64,000 bases of DNA from Theristus sp. LFF4_11 (lineage: Eukaryota; Nematoda; Chromadorea; Monhysterida; Xyalidae): NCBI GenBank assembly GCA_030248135.1, contig JASANC010005196.1, positions 1 to 64,000 on the forward strand, given 5' to 3'. Within the stretch, counting starts at the first letter, position 1. Each line of letters opens with the position of its first letter. Positions 11,801 to 22,476 of the stretch are shown piece by piece. Position numbers and translations under genes: made by a program. Below the pieces are notes generated by a model. The model searched no databases, had not been told where the DNA came from, and saw nothing but the letters and a program-made list of their open reading frames with translations.

Positions 11801-12178
11801 ATGGCACCTGGCGGCCAGTGCAGTCAGTTGGCGTTGTCAGTGTCGCCGTGTGCACCAGGTGACGAGCACGTGCTCCGTCGTCGACGCAGCATCGGCCAAC
11901 GACTCAGTCAATGGCGTTCCGTGGTGTGGCACGTCAGTGTGCGACTGACCGCCGTGTATCTGCTGTGTTACGTGCCGTACAACACCATGCAAACACTGAA
12001 GATCATCATGGGTCCACAATGGTACGGTGAGCACGCTCAGAACTGGGACACCCTGAACGTGCTGCTCGTGTTGAATGCTGTGCTCAACCCGATTGTCTAT
12101 GGCACGTTCACCACTGAGCCGTCACCAACGCATGTACTCGGCACAACGCACAGGGTGCATCGTTGCACCAGGTACTGA
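8893..12178 (+). CDS. GnRH/AKH/vasopressin-receptor-like GPCR, paralog 1
   Basis: Seven exons join in phase: 8893-9131, 9197-9308, 9487-9705, 9832-9955, 10074-10247, 11412-11554 and 11732-12178, total 485 aa. The N-terminus has NST and NVT glycosylation sites. TM1 is VVLAVLFIVGGTLNLCAF; TM2 follows HLNVADLLVIFVYG; TM3 follows LCKLVQFGRALAFYASSN. The usual DRY is SRL (CIALSRLLSVLSP). QCV in extracellular loop 2 provides the disulfide cysteine. TM6 has CYVPYN and TM7 has NPIVYG. HLNxADLLV and the W..G..LCKxxxF pattern are characteristic of the GnRH/AKH/corazonin/vasopressin receptor group, which are plasma-membrane peptide receptors. The start at 8893 is preferred over the upstream ATG at 8842 because it gives a compact glycosylated N-terminus. 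The ligand cannot be read from the sequence. Confidence 0.85.
10366..10445. repeat. Interstitial telomere-like GGATTA/GGTTTA repeat
   Basis: Repeated hexamers of the GGATTAGGATTAGGTTTA type inside intron 5 of GPCR paralog 1, ending at GGAACCTACAACGACT. The same hexamers plus the AACCTACAACGACT block recur in the elements at 39963-40110 and 48238-48330. This is therefore the inside of a transposable element family, not a relic telomere. Confidence 0.75.
10386..10583 (-). other. Lys/Pro-rich ORF antisense in a GPCR intron
   Basis: A 65-codon frame begins MVSKKSKAKKSSSQEPAPPPP, continues with basic stretches (KSDKSKRGKGKKSK) and ends in PNPKPNPNPN, encoded by the complement of the telomere-like hexamers. 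It has a clear start, a GC content higher than its surroundings, and low complexity. It may be a captured 5' exon of a host gene or the start of a transposon-borne ORF. I do not recognise it and cannot show that it is expressed. Confidence 0.25.
10772..11259. mobile_element. TIR element family B, copy 1 (GPCR-1 intron 5)
   Basis: Left end TGGGCGAATAAATAAGGCAG and right end CATGTTTACTCGGCC form imperfect inverted termini. The inner block CCTTGTATTCTCCATCAAGG (itself palindromic), followed by GATCAGTCGCAGACTA, is shared with 21132-21399 in the other GPCR. This copy is about 220 bp longer, apparently through an internal insertion. No coding capacity. Confidence 0.7.
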
Positions 12179-12631
12179 CGCGCCACCACACTCAATCAGT
12201 CAAACCCTGTCAGCTTTTGCTGTTTGTTCACACCGAAAATCTCACCACACGGTACGAATCTCATCTATATCGATTGCAGTTTTGTTCTGTAACTTTTATT
12301 TCCAAATTGGCCAGCCCTCTAAAATTTCTGCATTGTGATTCAACCGCATTACATTTTCAGTTATTTTGCTTGTTTTTTTGTCGGGTTCAACTTTTCAAAC
12401 GCAGGTTTCTTGTGTTAAATGTTTGTTTTTGCTTTATTTTTGATCTGATTTTAAACACACTACAAATTAACTACTCCATTTATATTTCTACTGATATCAA
12501 AGTTGATGCTGAAACACATGTCAAACTAATCTTCATTAATCGAATAAATATAACTTTCTCTGCTCTCTTTAAGCACTCGTTGAAATCACCAGTTCATCAA
12601 TGAGGTCCCTTTCTTTTTATCAGCAGACTCA
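12179..12631. other. Convergent 3' intergenic region
   Basis: AT-rich spacer between the stops of GPCR paralog 1 (+) and the sulfotransferase-like gene (-). It contains AATAAA at 12543 on the + strand, which could serve the GPCR transcript. No other feature seen. Confidence 0.5.
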
Positions 12632-14850
12632 CTAGTGTGCAAGCTGGTGCGGCAGCTCGTTTGCGGCATTGCTGACCATGGTAGCACTGTGTTTGTTGTT
12701 GTTCACTTGTTCCAAGTGCTTCTCTTCACTGATGCAGTAGCCACCAAGGAAGAACTCCGTTGGCAGAGCGAGCACACGCGCTGCGTGCAACGCCCTTGCA
12801 CGGTCGACAGTGTCCGTGGTCGGCACGTCACGCACTTTGTGTCTGGCGACCGTGGTGTTCCTCTGAGAGTCGACGGCAAGCTTCTCAATCGCCTTTGGCA
12901 CGAATGCAACCGGCAAGTTGCACAGCGAGAACAGACGCCGCAGTTCACTCGCACAATCTAAATGCAAAGCTGAGCAACGTTCGTAAAATCGGTATGACGC
13001 GGCGAACGGACTTGGAAGCAGCGACTATCGAAACGGGAGTGACTAAAAAACAACTGGAATCGAATGTTGCCATGAGGTGGCGAGATACAGGGGGGGCATC
13101 AAACAACCGACCAAAGGTGATGTCTTCATAGGTGGTTGTAATTGAGTACAGGTGTCTGTCACGAATGAATCGTGAGTAAGGTGTGACGGCCGCCAGCCAC
13201 GCCAACTCCACACCACTCTGCACGCCAATTGACTCCATCGTGCTACGCTCGTAGCGAGCCATTCCCACGTACCATTGCACCAACCACAAACGGTTCGTCA
13301 ACGCGAGGCTGAAGTTCTCGATTTTTTACCAATGTCACAGTATGAATGTTATGAATGTCACAGTAATGTTGCAATAATATTGTGGGACTGCGCTGCCGCG
13401 CGTCCCACGATAGTCGCGGTCTGAAGCGCAGAAACACAATAGGTGCGGTGCGCTGCTATAATATCGCATGGGTGGGTAACTTTTGTGACTGTGCACTGTG
13501 CAACATTCAGAGTGTACACAGTTTTCAGACCAGGACCCTTATGTACAGCATATAGATGGTATACTATTGGTTGATTATTCATTAGTTGACGAATGAATAA
13601 TGGGTTTTTTAAATTATTTGAATAATACTATTTTGAATAATGAATAATGGGCCCATTTGAATAATGAGCAGCAGCATATGCTAACGAAACGCCACTGACT
13701 ATCGTATGGGCACAACGACACTTTTCGTTGCCACTCGTTCCGTAGAGTTGATCATTTTGTCGACATCGCGTCTGTAGACGAACATTTGGCGCATTCGTGG
13801 TGCCACACGGTTTACCATACGTGCCAGTAGGTTCGCATTCGAACGAACTTTTATGATACAGATTTGCTGCGGAGGCACATGGTGCACGAAGACACGCAAC
13901 AGCGCGGCCAGGGTTCGCTCGTACAGTTCTTGCGTGTGCCACGCCTCTGTGTCGCAGAAGATGGCGAGCAGGGTGAATGCGTCTGGTTCAGCAAACACAA
14001 TCGAATGACCGGCCACATGCAACAGCTGCGAGATCAACGTGGTGCCACTGCGGGGGCAGTTCGCGTACCAAATCGTGTCTGACGATCGGTCGCCGGTCTG
14101 TACGCCCATGCAACACTCTCAGTTTGGTTTTGATGCAAATGTTGAACAAACAACCAATCAAGCTCATTAATGAGCTAACCATGCTAACAATTATTCACCA
14201 TTTTCGCGAGCTCGTGCAGCCGTTCAATGGGTATGCGCGCCACTTTCAGCGCATCGTAGAATTGATCGGTATAGATGAAGGGTGAGCGGACGACATCGTA
14301 GGTGCAGAACGTGTGCTTTGTGTAGACAAAGTAGACGTGGCGCACTGAGCACGTGTACAGGCCCCAGTGGGCATCCTCGAGCAGCACCTGCAGACGCTCG
14401 TAAGCATCGTGCACCAGCACAAAGTCACAGTCGCGCGCGATGTCAACGATGAACGCCTTGCGCCGCGCCACAATGTTCAACACTTGACAGCACTCCTATG
14501 GGCAGGGCGTCGGTTTCGAGAAAATATACCTACTCATGAAAATGGGCAACTTTTAAAAACAGTTTTCATGAAAGGTTTTCGATTTTTTTACTTTTTTCAA
14601 CTCAGCAGTATTTTTTTGATAATCAACAGCCAAAAAATGTGCAGCTTGCAGTTTTGGAAAATGAATGGTTGGCAGCTTGAAAGTATTGTGTTGTGCAATT
14701 TGACAGTTTTGTTTAATTTTCTCGAAAACGGTCCTGGTTGCCGTTGTCAGCGGGGCGCCAGCAGTCGTGCAAGCGCGTGAACACCGCCCTCAGCAGTCGA
14801 TAGAGCACGTAGACGAACACGTCGCACAGACGCACCAACGGATGCATCAT
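12632..14850 (-). CDS. Sulfotransferase-like P-loop protein
   Basis: Minus-strand exons at about 14850-14730 (MMHPLVRLCDVFVYVLYRL), 14499-14200 (ECCQVLNIVARRKAFIVDIA), 14114-13720, 13317-13130 and 12960-12632. The third begins with WYANCPRSGTTLISQLL, which matches the 5'-phosphosulfate (PAPS) binding loop, and later has QMFVYRRDVDKMINSTER, which suits the 3'-phosphate-binding RDP...S segment. The product would transfer sulfate from PAPS; the acceptor is unknown. Later exons carry LWLVQWYVGMARYERSTMES and LPTEFFLGGYCISEEKH. A hydrophobic stretch in exon 1 could anchor it in the Golgi. Phases fit for exon 2/3, while exon 1 lacks a clean GT donor and exons 3/4 are ambiguous, so the model needs transcript support. 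It is convergent with GPCR paralog 1. Confidence 0.6.
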
Positions 14851-17491
14851 GCAACAGACACCTGCGTTGCTGCCGCGTCAAACAAATGCAGTTGAAAACA
14901 TTCAGACACTCTTACAAGCTGCCACTGGCATGCTGGTGTTGCAGATGCAGTTTCGTCAGAAATGTGTTATCAATGACACGGAAATGCACAATATACATAC
15001 ACTGTGTGTGATATGTGTTAGCGTAGTGGGCAGAGGCTGCAGCTGATTATTGTTGCCGTAAAAGCAAACGGTGGAACAAAATTTACAGCTGTTTGCTTTG
15101 CTTATGTTCACGGATGGTACCAAAAAGTACTTGAATTGCACTGCGTAATTTGTCGTATTGTTTCAACATGTGTCAGTGTGTGATACCGAAACCTTCAATT
15201 CTGTACTGATGATCACCACACGTTTTTTGAATGTGCACCCAAAACCAACAACAGTTGTGGGCGCACTCTTTATTCTTGCAGGCCAATAAAATCGCACCGA
15301 TGTGGTGCAACCGTGCAAGGCCGTGTTTTACAGTGTTCGTTCAACTACACCTGCCACAGAGTACAGTGAAAATCTGCAAACGGGGGTGCTGCGCCAAGCA
15401 GCTGCCTATAATTTTTTAATAAATCCGTTACAGACCTCATCAACACTATTAGCTTCTATTAAGAACCGAGACTACGACGGCACTCAACTGGATTGATTAA
15501 TTGCTGAAAGCTGTCAGACCATCCGTGGGTCTCATTAGCAGCATAGCGTAATGAACTTTGCGAAAACGCATCTCTGCGGAAATGAATCATGCCCTGCACG
15601 ACAGTGCAACAACCATTTTTGTGATCATCACACCTACAGACAAACAGCAACCGTGCAACGTCTGATGCGTTTGGCGCAGTGAACATTGCAGCCTCCATAC
15701 AAGGTGCGGCAAACGGGCGACCAACAGACAAAAAATCAGCTGCGAAAAAAGATCTGAAAAAAAATTATTCTGCTTGCCCTGGCCGGGCCTGGTCCCATGC
15801 ATCTTGTTTTCAAAAATTGGAATTTTAGTTTCCAAGGTTTAAAATTTTAAAACCGATAAGCTGATTCCTAATGACGGCAACTTTGCGTCACCCCTGTCTA
15901 AAAGTGTGCCTTTGAACGCTGATGCATCAGACGTGCAAAAAAGTATTTCTGGTAAAAAACCATCATTGATGCTGCTATGCTAATGGTTCTTGCTGACATA
16001 TTTGAACTGCTTTTAGCTCATACTTCACTTCCCTCAAATTGGCAATTCAACTAGAAGTTCATTCAGCTGCGGTGTACAAAGCTTTTCTTCACCCCTTTTG
16101 CATTGGTTTTTTTAAAAATAAGTTTGACTCAGCTGTGCCGCAACGTAGGATTACTGCACAATATGTAGCATACACGTCACTTGTTTTTCTATTCCAATTA
16201 ACCATTGTTCAATTTTAGCGTGTCCACTTATTTCACACAAATGTTCATTGTCTTCTCCCGCCATTGCTGTTTGTTGCAATACATTTTGAAGCAGCTTTCT
16301 GATCCCGTTCCGGCGAAACGTTAGCAAATTTTTGTGGCTTAAAACAGGTTGAAGCGCATCACAAAGCGACGTTATCGTTCACCTGAGCACCAACATTGCG
16401 AGTCATTCGTCGCTGCATTTTTCTTCAAACGCTCGCCCACTTCACGGTCTGCCCATTAAAAAAAGTTCGGTTCGTGATACTGCACGAGAAAAGCGCCTGC
16501 CTACGTATTTTATCAATGCATGATCAGGCGACTGAAAAGTCGAGCGAAGACTATTTTGCTGATCAGAGTTTAATCGGCGGGCGATTCAGCTTAATTGGTG
16601 CTTTCGTTCATCATTTGCCGTTAACAAGGGAGGCACGTCACGCGACGCTGCTCAAACACAAAAGTCACTGTGTGCATCTTACACTTGCACAGTTTCATGC
16701 ATCCCTAATCAATCGCACTCCCCTGTGCACCCGATCTGACCACATTATTCGCTGACACTCGTCGATTTGCGTCGGTCATCGAAAGTTTTTACCTCTGTTG
16801 CTTTTCTCATGCATCAGAGGCTCTTTCGACACGACGTTCACGCTGGAAAATGAAGCCGACATAATCGCAGCAATGTTTATCTAGTAATCTTAGGAAGATA
16901 AATCGTGTTGAATTTATTTGAATAACTTGTTTTGAATTTATTTGGATTAGTTGATCCTTCATGCACCCGAAAGTAAACGTGGCGTTTTTGCATTTGCAAA
17001 GTTTTTATGTTTTCACTTGTTCATTGCACATCGTTGCCACACGCCGCCCATATAAACTTCTTTTGGAAGCTGAAGAAATAAAACATTCAAAAATTAATTT
17101 TCGGCTGCACTTTTAAGGCATTTTTACACCGCAGCGTGACAAGAGCTGAACACTGAAACGCTGCACGCCCGTCTGACTTGTCTAATTTAGGCGCATATAC
17201 CAACCCCACTGTTCGTATATTGTGGTGCACCTGTTTTTGCACTGCGTTGCTGTCTACAACTTGAACATATAACATCAGCATACGATCGTGAAAAAATAAG
17301 TTTCCATAGCATCTGCATGGAGATTCAAGAAATCTCCATCAATGTTTAAGTGATGTTATCTCTGAATTTGTTTTCTCAAGCAATACTTCAACAACTTCAT
17401 CCAAAACTCATGTTTAGTCACAAAAGAACGCTTAGAAGATCGAATTGGGTTCACAAAGTGAAGACAGCAGCTACACACATCAGCAATAATA
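14851..17491. other. Intergenic, no gene recognised
   Basis: About 2.6 kb upstream of both the sulfotransferase-like gene (-) and the neuropeptide gene (+), so it should hold both promoters. A 119-codon + frame at 16396-16755 and shorter frames show no motif, signal peptide or splice pattern I recognise. Composition is AT-rich. Confidence 0.5.
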
Positions 17492-18525
17492 ATGAAGCAA
17501 ATAGTGTGCGTCGTTGTGTTTGCCGTGGTTGCTGTGTTAGCCGATGACACTAAAGTGAGTTCGCCAGTTTTGTCTGGTGTCCGATTCAATGACGAGCCAA
17601 GGGGTACCGCGGTTTACATCTGCCTGGGCGAAAACCGCAAACAGCGAACTATTTCCAATTTTTTAACTCTGCGACTCAATGGGCAATTCAAAGTCGCCTG
17701 GGTGACTCGGCCCTGTTTAGGGGACTCGGATCACTTTGCCATTTTTGAAGTCCCGCGTCGGGCATGAAACTGTTTACCTTTCTATGCGCGCATTGAGTCT
17801 CGCGACCAACATAAAAGATCACACATGTATTGCAACGTGTCCATTTTGCAATCAGCGTGTCACAAAAGCATAAAATGTCATCAAATGTTGTGTTTTTCTT
17901 GTAGCTATTGTATATTTTCAGCTTTCCGAGCCAGCTGTCGATGCGATGGCACTTGCGTCAGGCTCTGCATCGTCCTTCTGCGACGAACGTCCCGATCTGG
18001 CGATCTGTGCTCTGCCCGAGGTGGCACAGCAGGCCATCGAAGAATTGGACGAATTGTTCACAGGCACACACAGTCAGTGATGCACACACCTTGCAGTAAT
18101 TGCGTGCGCGCTGTTCGCATCCACTACAATCAACTCGTTCCCGGTTCTTAACGCGTGACTTGGTAACACCAATATTTGAAAACAACTCATTTACAACTAC
18201 ATTCATCAGGACAATGTTTCCCATATACAACATTCCTTTTAAGAACTGTTTCCAAGCATTACATGGGACCTATTTCAATTGCAACATGTTACATGGAAAC
18301 TGTTTCCATCCACAGACCGTTTGAACGTGTCAGAGGTGCGTTTTTGGGAACCCGGAACTAAGTGACACCTATACGCAGTGTTCATTTGTTGCCGTTTTTT
18401 GTCATGTATGCCGTTCACATGCAGGCAACGAAAAGCGCAAGAGCGCATTTGTGCGTTTCGGCAAGCGCAAGTCGGCGTTCGTGCGCTTCGGCAAACGCAA
18501 GAGCTCGTACGTGCGATTTGGCTGA
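17492..18525 (+). CDS. flp: FMRFamide-like neuropeptide precursor (KSAFVRFamide x2, KSSYVRFamide)
   Basis: Three exons join cleanly: 17492-17554, 17922-18072 and 18425-18525, total 104 aa. Exon 1 is a signal peptide ([19 protein letters not shown]). Exon 2 is an acidic spacer with two cysteines ([12 protein letters not shown]...EELDELF). Exon 3 encodes KSAFVRFG twice and KSSYVRFG once, separated by KR dibasic sites; the last peptide ends directly at the stop. After cleavage and conversion of the terminal Gly, the peptides would be C-terminally amidated RFamides. KSAFVRFG is closest in form to nematode FLP-6 (KSAYMRFG as I recall it), so an flp-6-like assignment is likely but unverified. The gene lies between two GPCR paralogs on the same strand. 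AATAAA follows at about 18676. Confidence 0.9.
17600..17820 (+). repeat. Interspersed repeat family A, copy 2
   Basis: Lies in intron 1 of the neuropeptide gene. Shares GTGACTCGG, GGACTCGGATCACTTTG, CCCGCGTCGGGCATGAAACTG and GCGCGCATTGAGTCTCG with the copies near 6.3 kb and 57.9 kb. Confidence 0.65.
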
Positions 18526-18781
18526 ACGACAAACTCCGAAATTCTTTGATATTGTTATTATTCTTTTCGCTAAAATGACATCACATGTTCCAATCAGACC
18601 TTCTCCGAAGTGAAATCTTATTCGTTGTGGCAGTGCTGTGCTCTGTCATGTGAAATGATACATAGATACGCTGATGAAATAAATCACGAAGTTGTATTTT
18701 CATTTTTTTGCGTGTGTTTGTTTAGATACCGAAGCAACCGTGTGCATGTTGTAATTGTTTCTTTCCTTTTTTGAAAGAATA

Positions 18782-19231
18782 CCGTATTACCTCTATTAAA
18801 CCCCCCCAAAATTAAACCCCCCCCCCCAAAAATAAACCCCCACCCCCTCGACAAGTTTCCAAATAATCCCCCCCCCAAAAATAAACCCCCATGGGGGTTT
18901 ATTAGAAACCTGTTTGAAACACATACCTAGCGAATTCAGTGGCTGAATGCAGTGACATTGGTGAAATTGTGCTACCAAAGGCCCCAAAGGGATGAGTTAG
19001 TGGTAATTTCATTACAAAAGGCTGTTACAAAAGGAAATCTCTGTGAAAAGTAGAAGTTTCTGCGACTTCCTTCCTGCCATGGAAGGTATTTTTGCCATTT
19101 TGCCCACCCCTAAAAATGGTTTCCAAATAAACCCCCCCCCCCAAAATAATCCCCCCCCCAAAAATAAACCCCCACCCCCAGAAGTCGCTGAAGAAATAAA
19201 CCCCCATGGGGGTTTATTAGAGGTAATACGG
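18782..19231. mobile_element. MITE with CCGTATTACCTCTA termini and poly-C interior
   Basis: Left CCGTATTACCTCTATTAAAC (18782) is mirrored by TTTATTAGAGGTAATACGG (ending 19231), with TA flanking both ends. The interior is built from AATAAACCCCC blocks and contains two perfect AATAAACCCCCATGGGGGTTTATT-type palindromes (near 18880-18902 and 19192-19216). No open frame of coding type. Placement in the Tc1/mariner group rests only on the TA flanks. Confidence 0.8.
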
Positions 19232-19233
19232 TA

Positions 19234-20192
19234 GGTTCATTTAACTGAATGTGCAATCATTTTTGAAACGTCGCAAGTCACACCTACTGACGCTCTGCAG
19301 GGAAATCTGGTTGCAAACTTGTTTGAACATTCAACCAATGTGGCTGTCGTGCTGTTGATGTTTATAATGAAACTGCAAAACCGCATCAGCTGATTTGCTT
19401 TCCAGTGATGAGGTCGCCGGGTGCGCATCATTTCTAACCATGCTGTTTTTATAAATAGTTTTTCTCGTTCCCAATGGGCGTGCAGACCACCAAAAGGTCA
19501 AATGAGATCACACGGTTTTCTGAATGGTGAAATCGTTCAGCTAATGTGCATATCATGCAAACAAAGCTGCATCGTTAATTAGGGAGGCTTTTCACGTTTT
19601 TGTGCGCTTCTATAAAAAAGACCACAGGCCGCAGACGCACGTTTTTAGCATTCCTCAGCCTCATAGCGGATTGTTTTGAGGCGAACACGTGTCAAAAAGA
19701 CAAAATAAAAACGGTATGCCTTTGCACGTTGAATGACAAGCAAGCAAATGCATACACTTTCATCGAATGCTGACCGTTTCTAAGAGAGCTAGAGCAAGCC
19801 TTGTCGCGTGCAATTTTTTGCAGTGAACTCCTCTTAAATCTATGGCCGAAAATAGGAACTGAAAAAAGGGACACCAAGAGGGCTACTGAAACGTGTTGAT
19901 TATTTAGAATATTTGAACACGATTCTAGAAGCCGGTTTGGTAGCCCTGTTTTCTCAGTGCAATAGTGACACGAGTCCATGCGCCTTCTCAGCAGGTCGTG
20001 TGCCGCTCTGTATTTCAGCACGTTTCACAAGAGCGCATGCATTACAAATGATGTCAGCAGCTAAGTTTTAAGCGCGCCATGCCTTTTCAGCGCTAAAGTA
20101 TGTACCCGGAATGTATGCAATCGTAAAAGGCACAAAAACAGAAGCCGCTAAACGTTAAAAAGTGCCGTAGTTGTTGCAGTGTATGTACGTGC
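19234..20192. other. Upstream region of GPCR paralog 2
   Basis: Spacer between the poly-C MITE and the second receptor. A TATA-like TATAAAAAAG occurs at about 19612, more than 500 bp from the ATG. A 109-codon minus frame (19692-20021) has no recognisable motif and lies in AT-rich sequence. Nothing else supported. Confidence 0.45.
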
Positions 20193-22476
20193 GTGCACAA
20201 CACGACGACACGCACGATGGCGTCACATGCAGCGCAGAAGAATCTGCTTCCGTTGCGAGTGCTCATTGACAGACGAGCATTGCACCGGGCGCACACAGTC
20301 ATGCTCGCAGACGCTTCACAGCGCAACCACACTGCCAACGACTCGTCGTGTCTGGACGCGCACGCGCTGCAGCACCTGCTTGGCGACTACATCAAAATCG
20401 TCTATCTGTTCGTGTTGTTTGTCGCTGGCGCCGCACTCAACCTGCACGTCTTCGTTGATCTGCTCAATCAGTCGGTGAGCAAGCAGGCGATGCTTTGCAA
20501 ATGTTTGTTCTTTGCATCGGTTCCATTTGTATTTCTATGTAACCATTGTTAAATGCGCTTGACGTCAATACATATGTAGTACACACACACTAAATAAGAT
20601 GTCCGTGTCCTGTCCGTCTGGTGTCCCTCGCAGTTATCACTGTGTTTCTCAAACAAAAGTGGCCCCAAACGGCGAGTGTGCGTTGATGCCAGTTTATTTT
20701 TGGGACACCATGCGGGGCAGCCGACGGACAGGACACCGGACACCGGTTCGAATACTTTTTTTAGCGCATGCCTCTGTCTAATTTTCTTTGCGGTTCATTC
20801 TGAACGACTGTCGCCTGTTACAGCGCTCGCAACGCAGCAGCGTGGCGCAGTTGTACGGTCTGAAGCGTCACCTGAACGTGGCGAATCTGCTGGTTGTCTT
20901 CGTGCATTGTCTGTCTGACCTGCTGTGGCATCTCGTCTACGAGTGGCACGGCTCTGTGGAGATCTGCAAACTAGTGATGTTCGGCCGTGCGTTCGCGTAT
21001 TACCTCAGCTCCAATCTCGTCGTCGTCGTCGCATTCAACCGTTACTTGCTCGTGTTCTCGCCCATGCACACCACCATTCGCGGACGCATGCGCACCGTCA
21101 GATAACATCCTTCCCGACACACCTTGTGGTGTGGCCGAATAAATGAGGCAGCCCTTGTATTCTCCATCAAGGAGAGATCAGTCGCAGACTAGGAGTTGTC
21201 TTTTGCAAGAATGCCAAGATAATTACTAATCGTGTGTGCAAAGGAGAAAGAATGATAGATCAGAATAGCACGAAGAATCAATTAGTTTAAAATGAAACGT
21301 CAAATTTGACACACAAATTGGTTTCTAAACTCTTTTTCTTTTATTCAAATTTTGCGCGCTCTTTGCACCCTGAGAAAAGCTGCCATGTTTACTCGGCCAT
21401 TCTGTATCTGCTGTTAAAACAGAAAAGTAGCCGGCTGTTTCTGGCAAAAGTCGAGTGGCACGTGTCGCTGTGATGCAGGTGCAACGTATGAGCAGCGTGG
21501 CGTGGCTGCTGGCAGCACTGAGCAGTGGCCCCCAGCTGCTGCTGTGGACTCTCGTGCGTCATCGCCGCTGTGACCGCCCTGGCGTCTTTGTGCAATGCGT
21601 CAACGTTTGGGACACCGTCACCGACGGCAAACAGCACAGCCAGGCGCAGTTTTATCTCGCCACTTACAATTTCGTACACCTGCTTGTTCTGTTCTACATT
21701 CCACTTGGCAAGTTCTTCTTGGTTTCTTTTGAAAGATTCTTCAAAATTTCACTATGATTCAGTTAGACCGTTTGAACTATTGAAGCGTGAAAAATTCCGT
21801 GAAAAAGGCTGTACAATTATTGAACTTGAACGTCTGTGTGTTTTCAGTGTTGATCTGCGCCAGCTACAGTTTGTTGATCTGTCGTCTGCCAGGCACATCA
21901 AGCATCACTCGCGTTGCAGAGCCAGTGGCGACCGATGCGCAGTCGACATTCATCATCAACAAAGCAGCTGTGAATGCTGCTGCTGGCAAATGCGAACACA
22001 GAGCAACGCAAGCGCCGAGTGCACAGAGCAATGGTGCCATGTGCGTGCACGAGCCGACGGACGCATCTGCCTGCAGCCGAGTGACCGTTGAACCAAACAA
22101 CAACAACATCATCAAACACACTCGCACCACAGCAACGGGGCAGGCGCAGCAGAGTTCGTCAGCTTCCACGGTCGCTCAGTCATCATCGTTGTTCAACGCG
22201 CAGCAACATGCAGCCATCAGTTTCAAGCAAGCACGCCAGACGACGTTGCGTGTGAGTGTGTCGCTGACTGCAGCGTATGTCGCGTGTTTCCTGCCGTACA
22301 ACGTGCTGCAAATGGCGAAGATCGTTGCGGGACACGACGCGTACGCACACAGCCGCTGGATGCAGGCGTTCGACAACTTGAACGCACTCATGGTCGCCAA
22401 CGCAGTCATAAACCCACTGCTGTATGACACGCTCTCGTGCGCCGACACAACGCAGCTGAACACTGACCACAACTGA
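20193..22476 (+). CDS. GnRH/AKH/vasopressin-receptor-like GPCR, paralog 2
   Basis: Four exons join in phase: 20193-20474, 20824-21096, 21479-21707 and 21848-22476, total 470 aa. TM1 is YIKIVYLFVLFVAGAALNLH; the TM2 exon has LKRHLNVANLLVVFVHCLSD; TM3 follows EICKLVMFGRAFAYYLSSN and the DRY motif is NRY. QCV supplies the loop-2 cysteine. TM5 is FVHLLVLFYIPLG, TM6 has CFLPYN and TM7 has NPLLYD. Intracellular loop 3 is long, Ser/Thr/Asn-rich and about 110 residues. Three of its introns match paralog 1 in position and phase, while paralog 1 has three extra, so the two arose by old duplication. The last intron begins GC rather than GT. Ligand unknown; the group binds GnRH/AKH/vasopressin-type peptides. 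Confidence 0.86.
20592..20770. repeat. GTGTCC/GGACAC repeat related to 24551-24757
   Basis: Within intron 1 of GPCR paralog 2. TGTCCTGTCCGTCTGGTGTCC and GACGGACAGGACACCGGACACC pair as arms of a loose hairpin. The same vocabulary occurs in the MFSD8 intron element, so both probably belong to one non-autonomous family. The ends are poorly matched here. Confidence 0.5.
21132..21399. mobile_element. TIR element family B, copy 2 (GPCR-2 intron 2)
   Basis: Ends TGGCCGAATAAATGAGGCAGC (left) and GCTGCCATGTTTACTCGGCCA (right) are inverted. The internal CCTTGTATTCTCCATCAAGG and TTTTGCGCGCTCTTTGCACCCTG blocks match the copy in the first GPCR. Because it sits in a different intron from that copy, it inserted independently rather than by gene duplication. 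Confidence 0.75.

Noticed and set aside
16396..16755. 119-codon + strand frame as a gene
   Set aside because: No motif, signal peptide or neighbouring exon; length is within chance for this composition.
18784..19216. C-runs as an assembly artefact or G-quadruplex promoter
   Set aside because: The runs are parts of a bounded TIR element with TA flanks, so an element is the simpler explanation.
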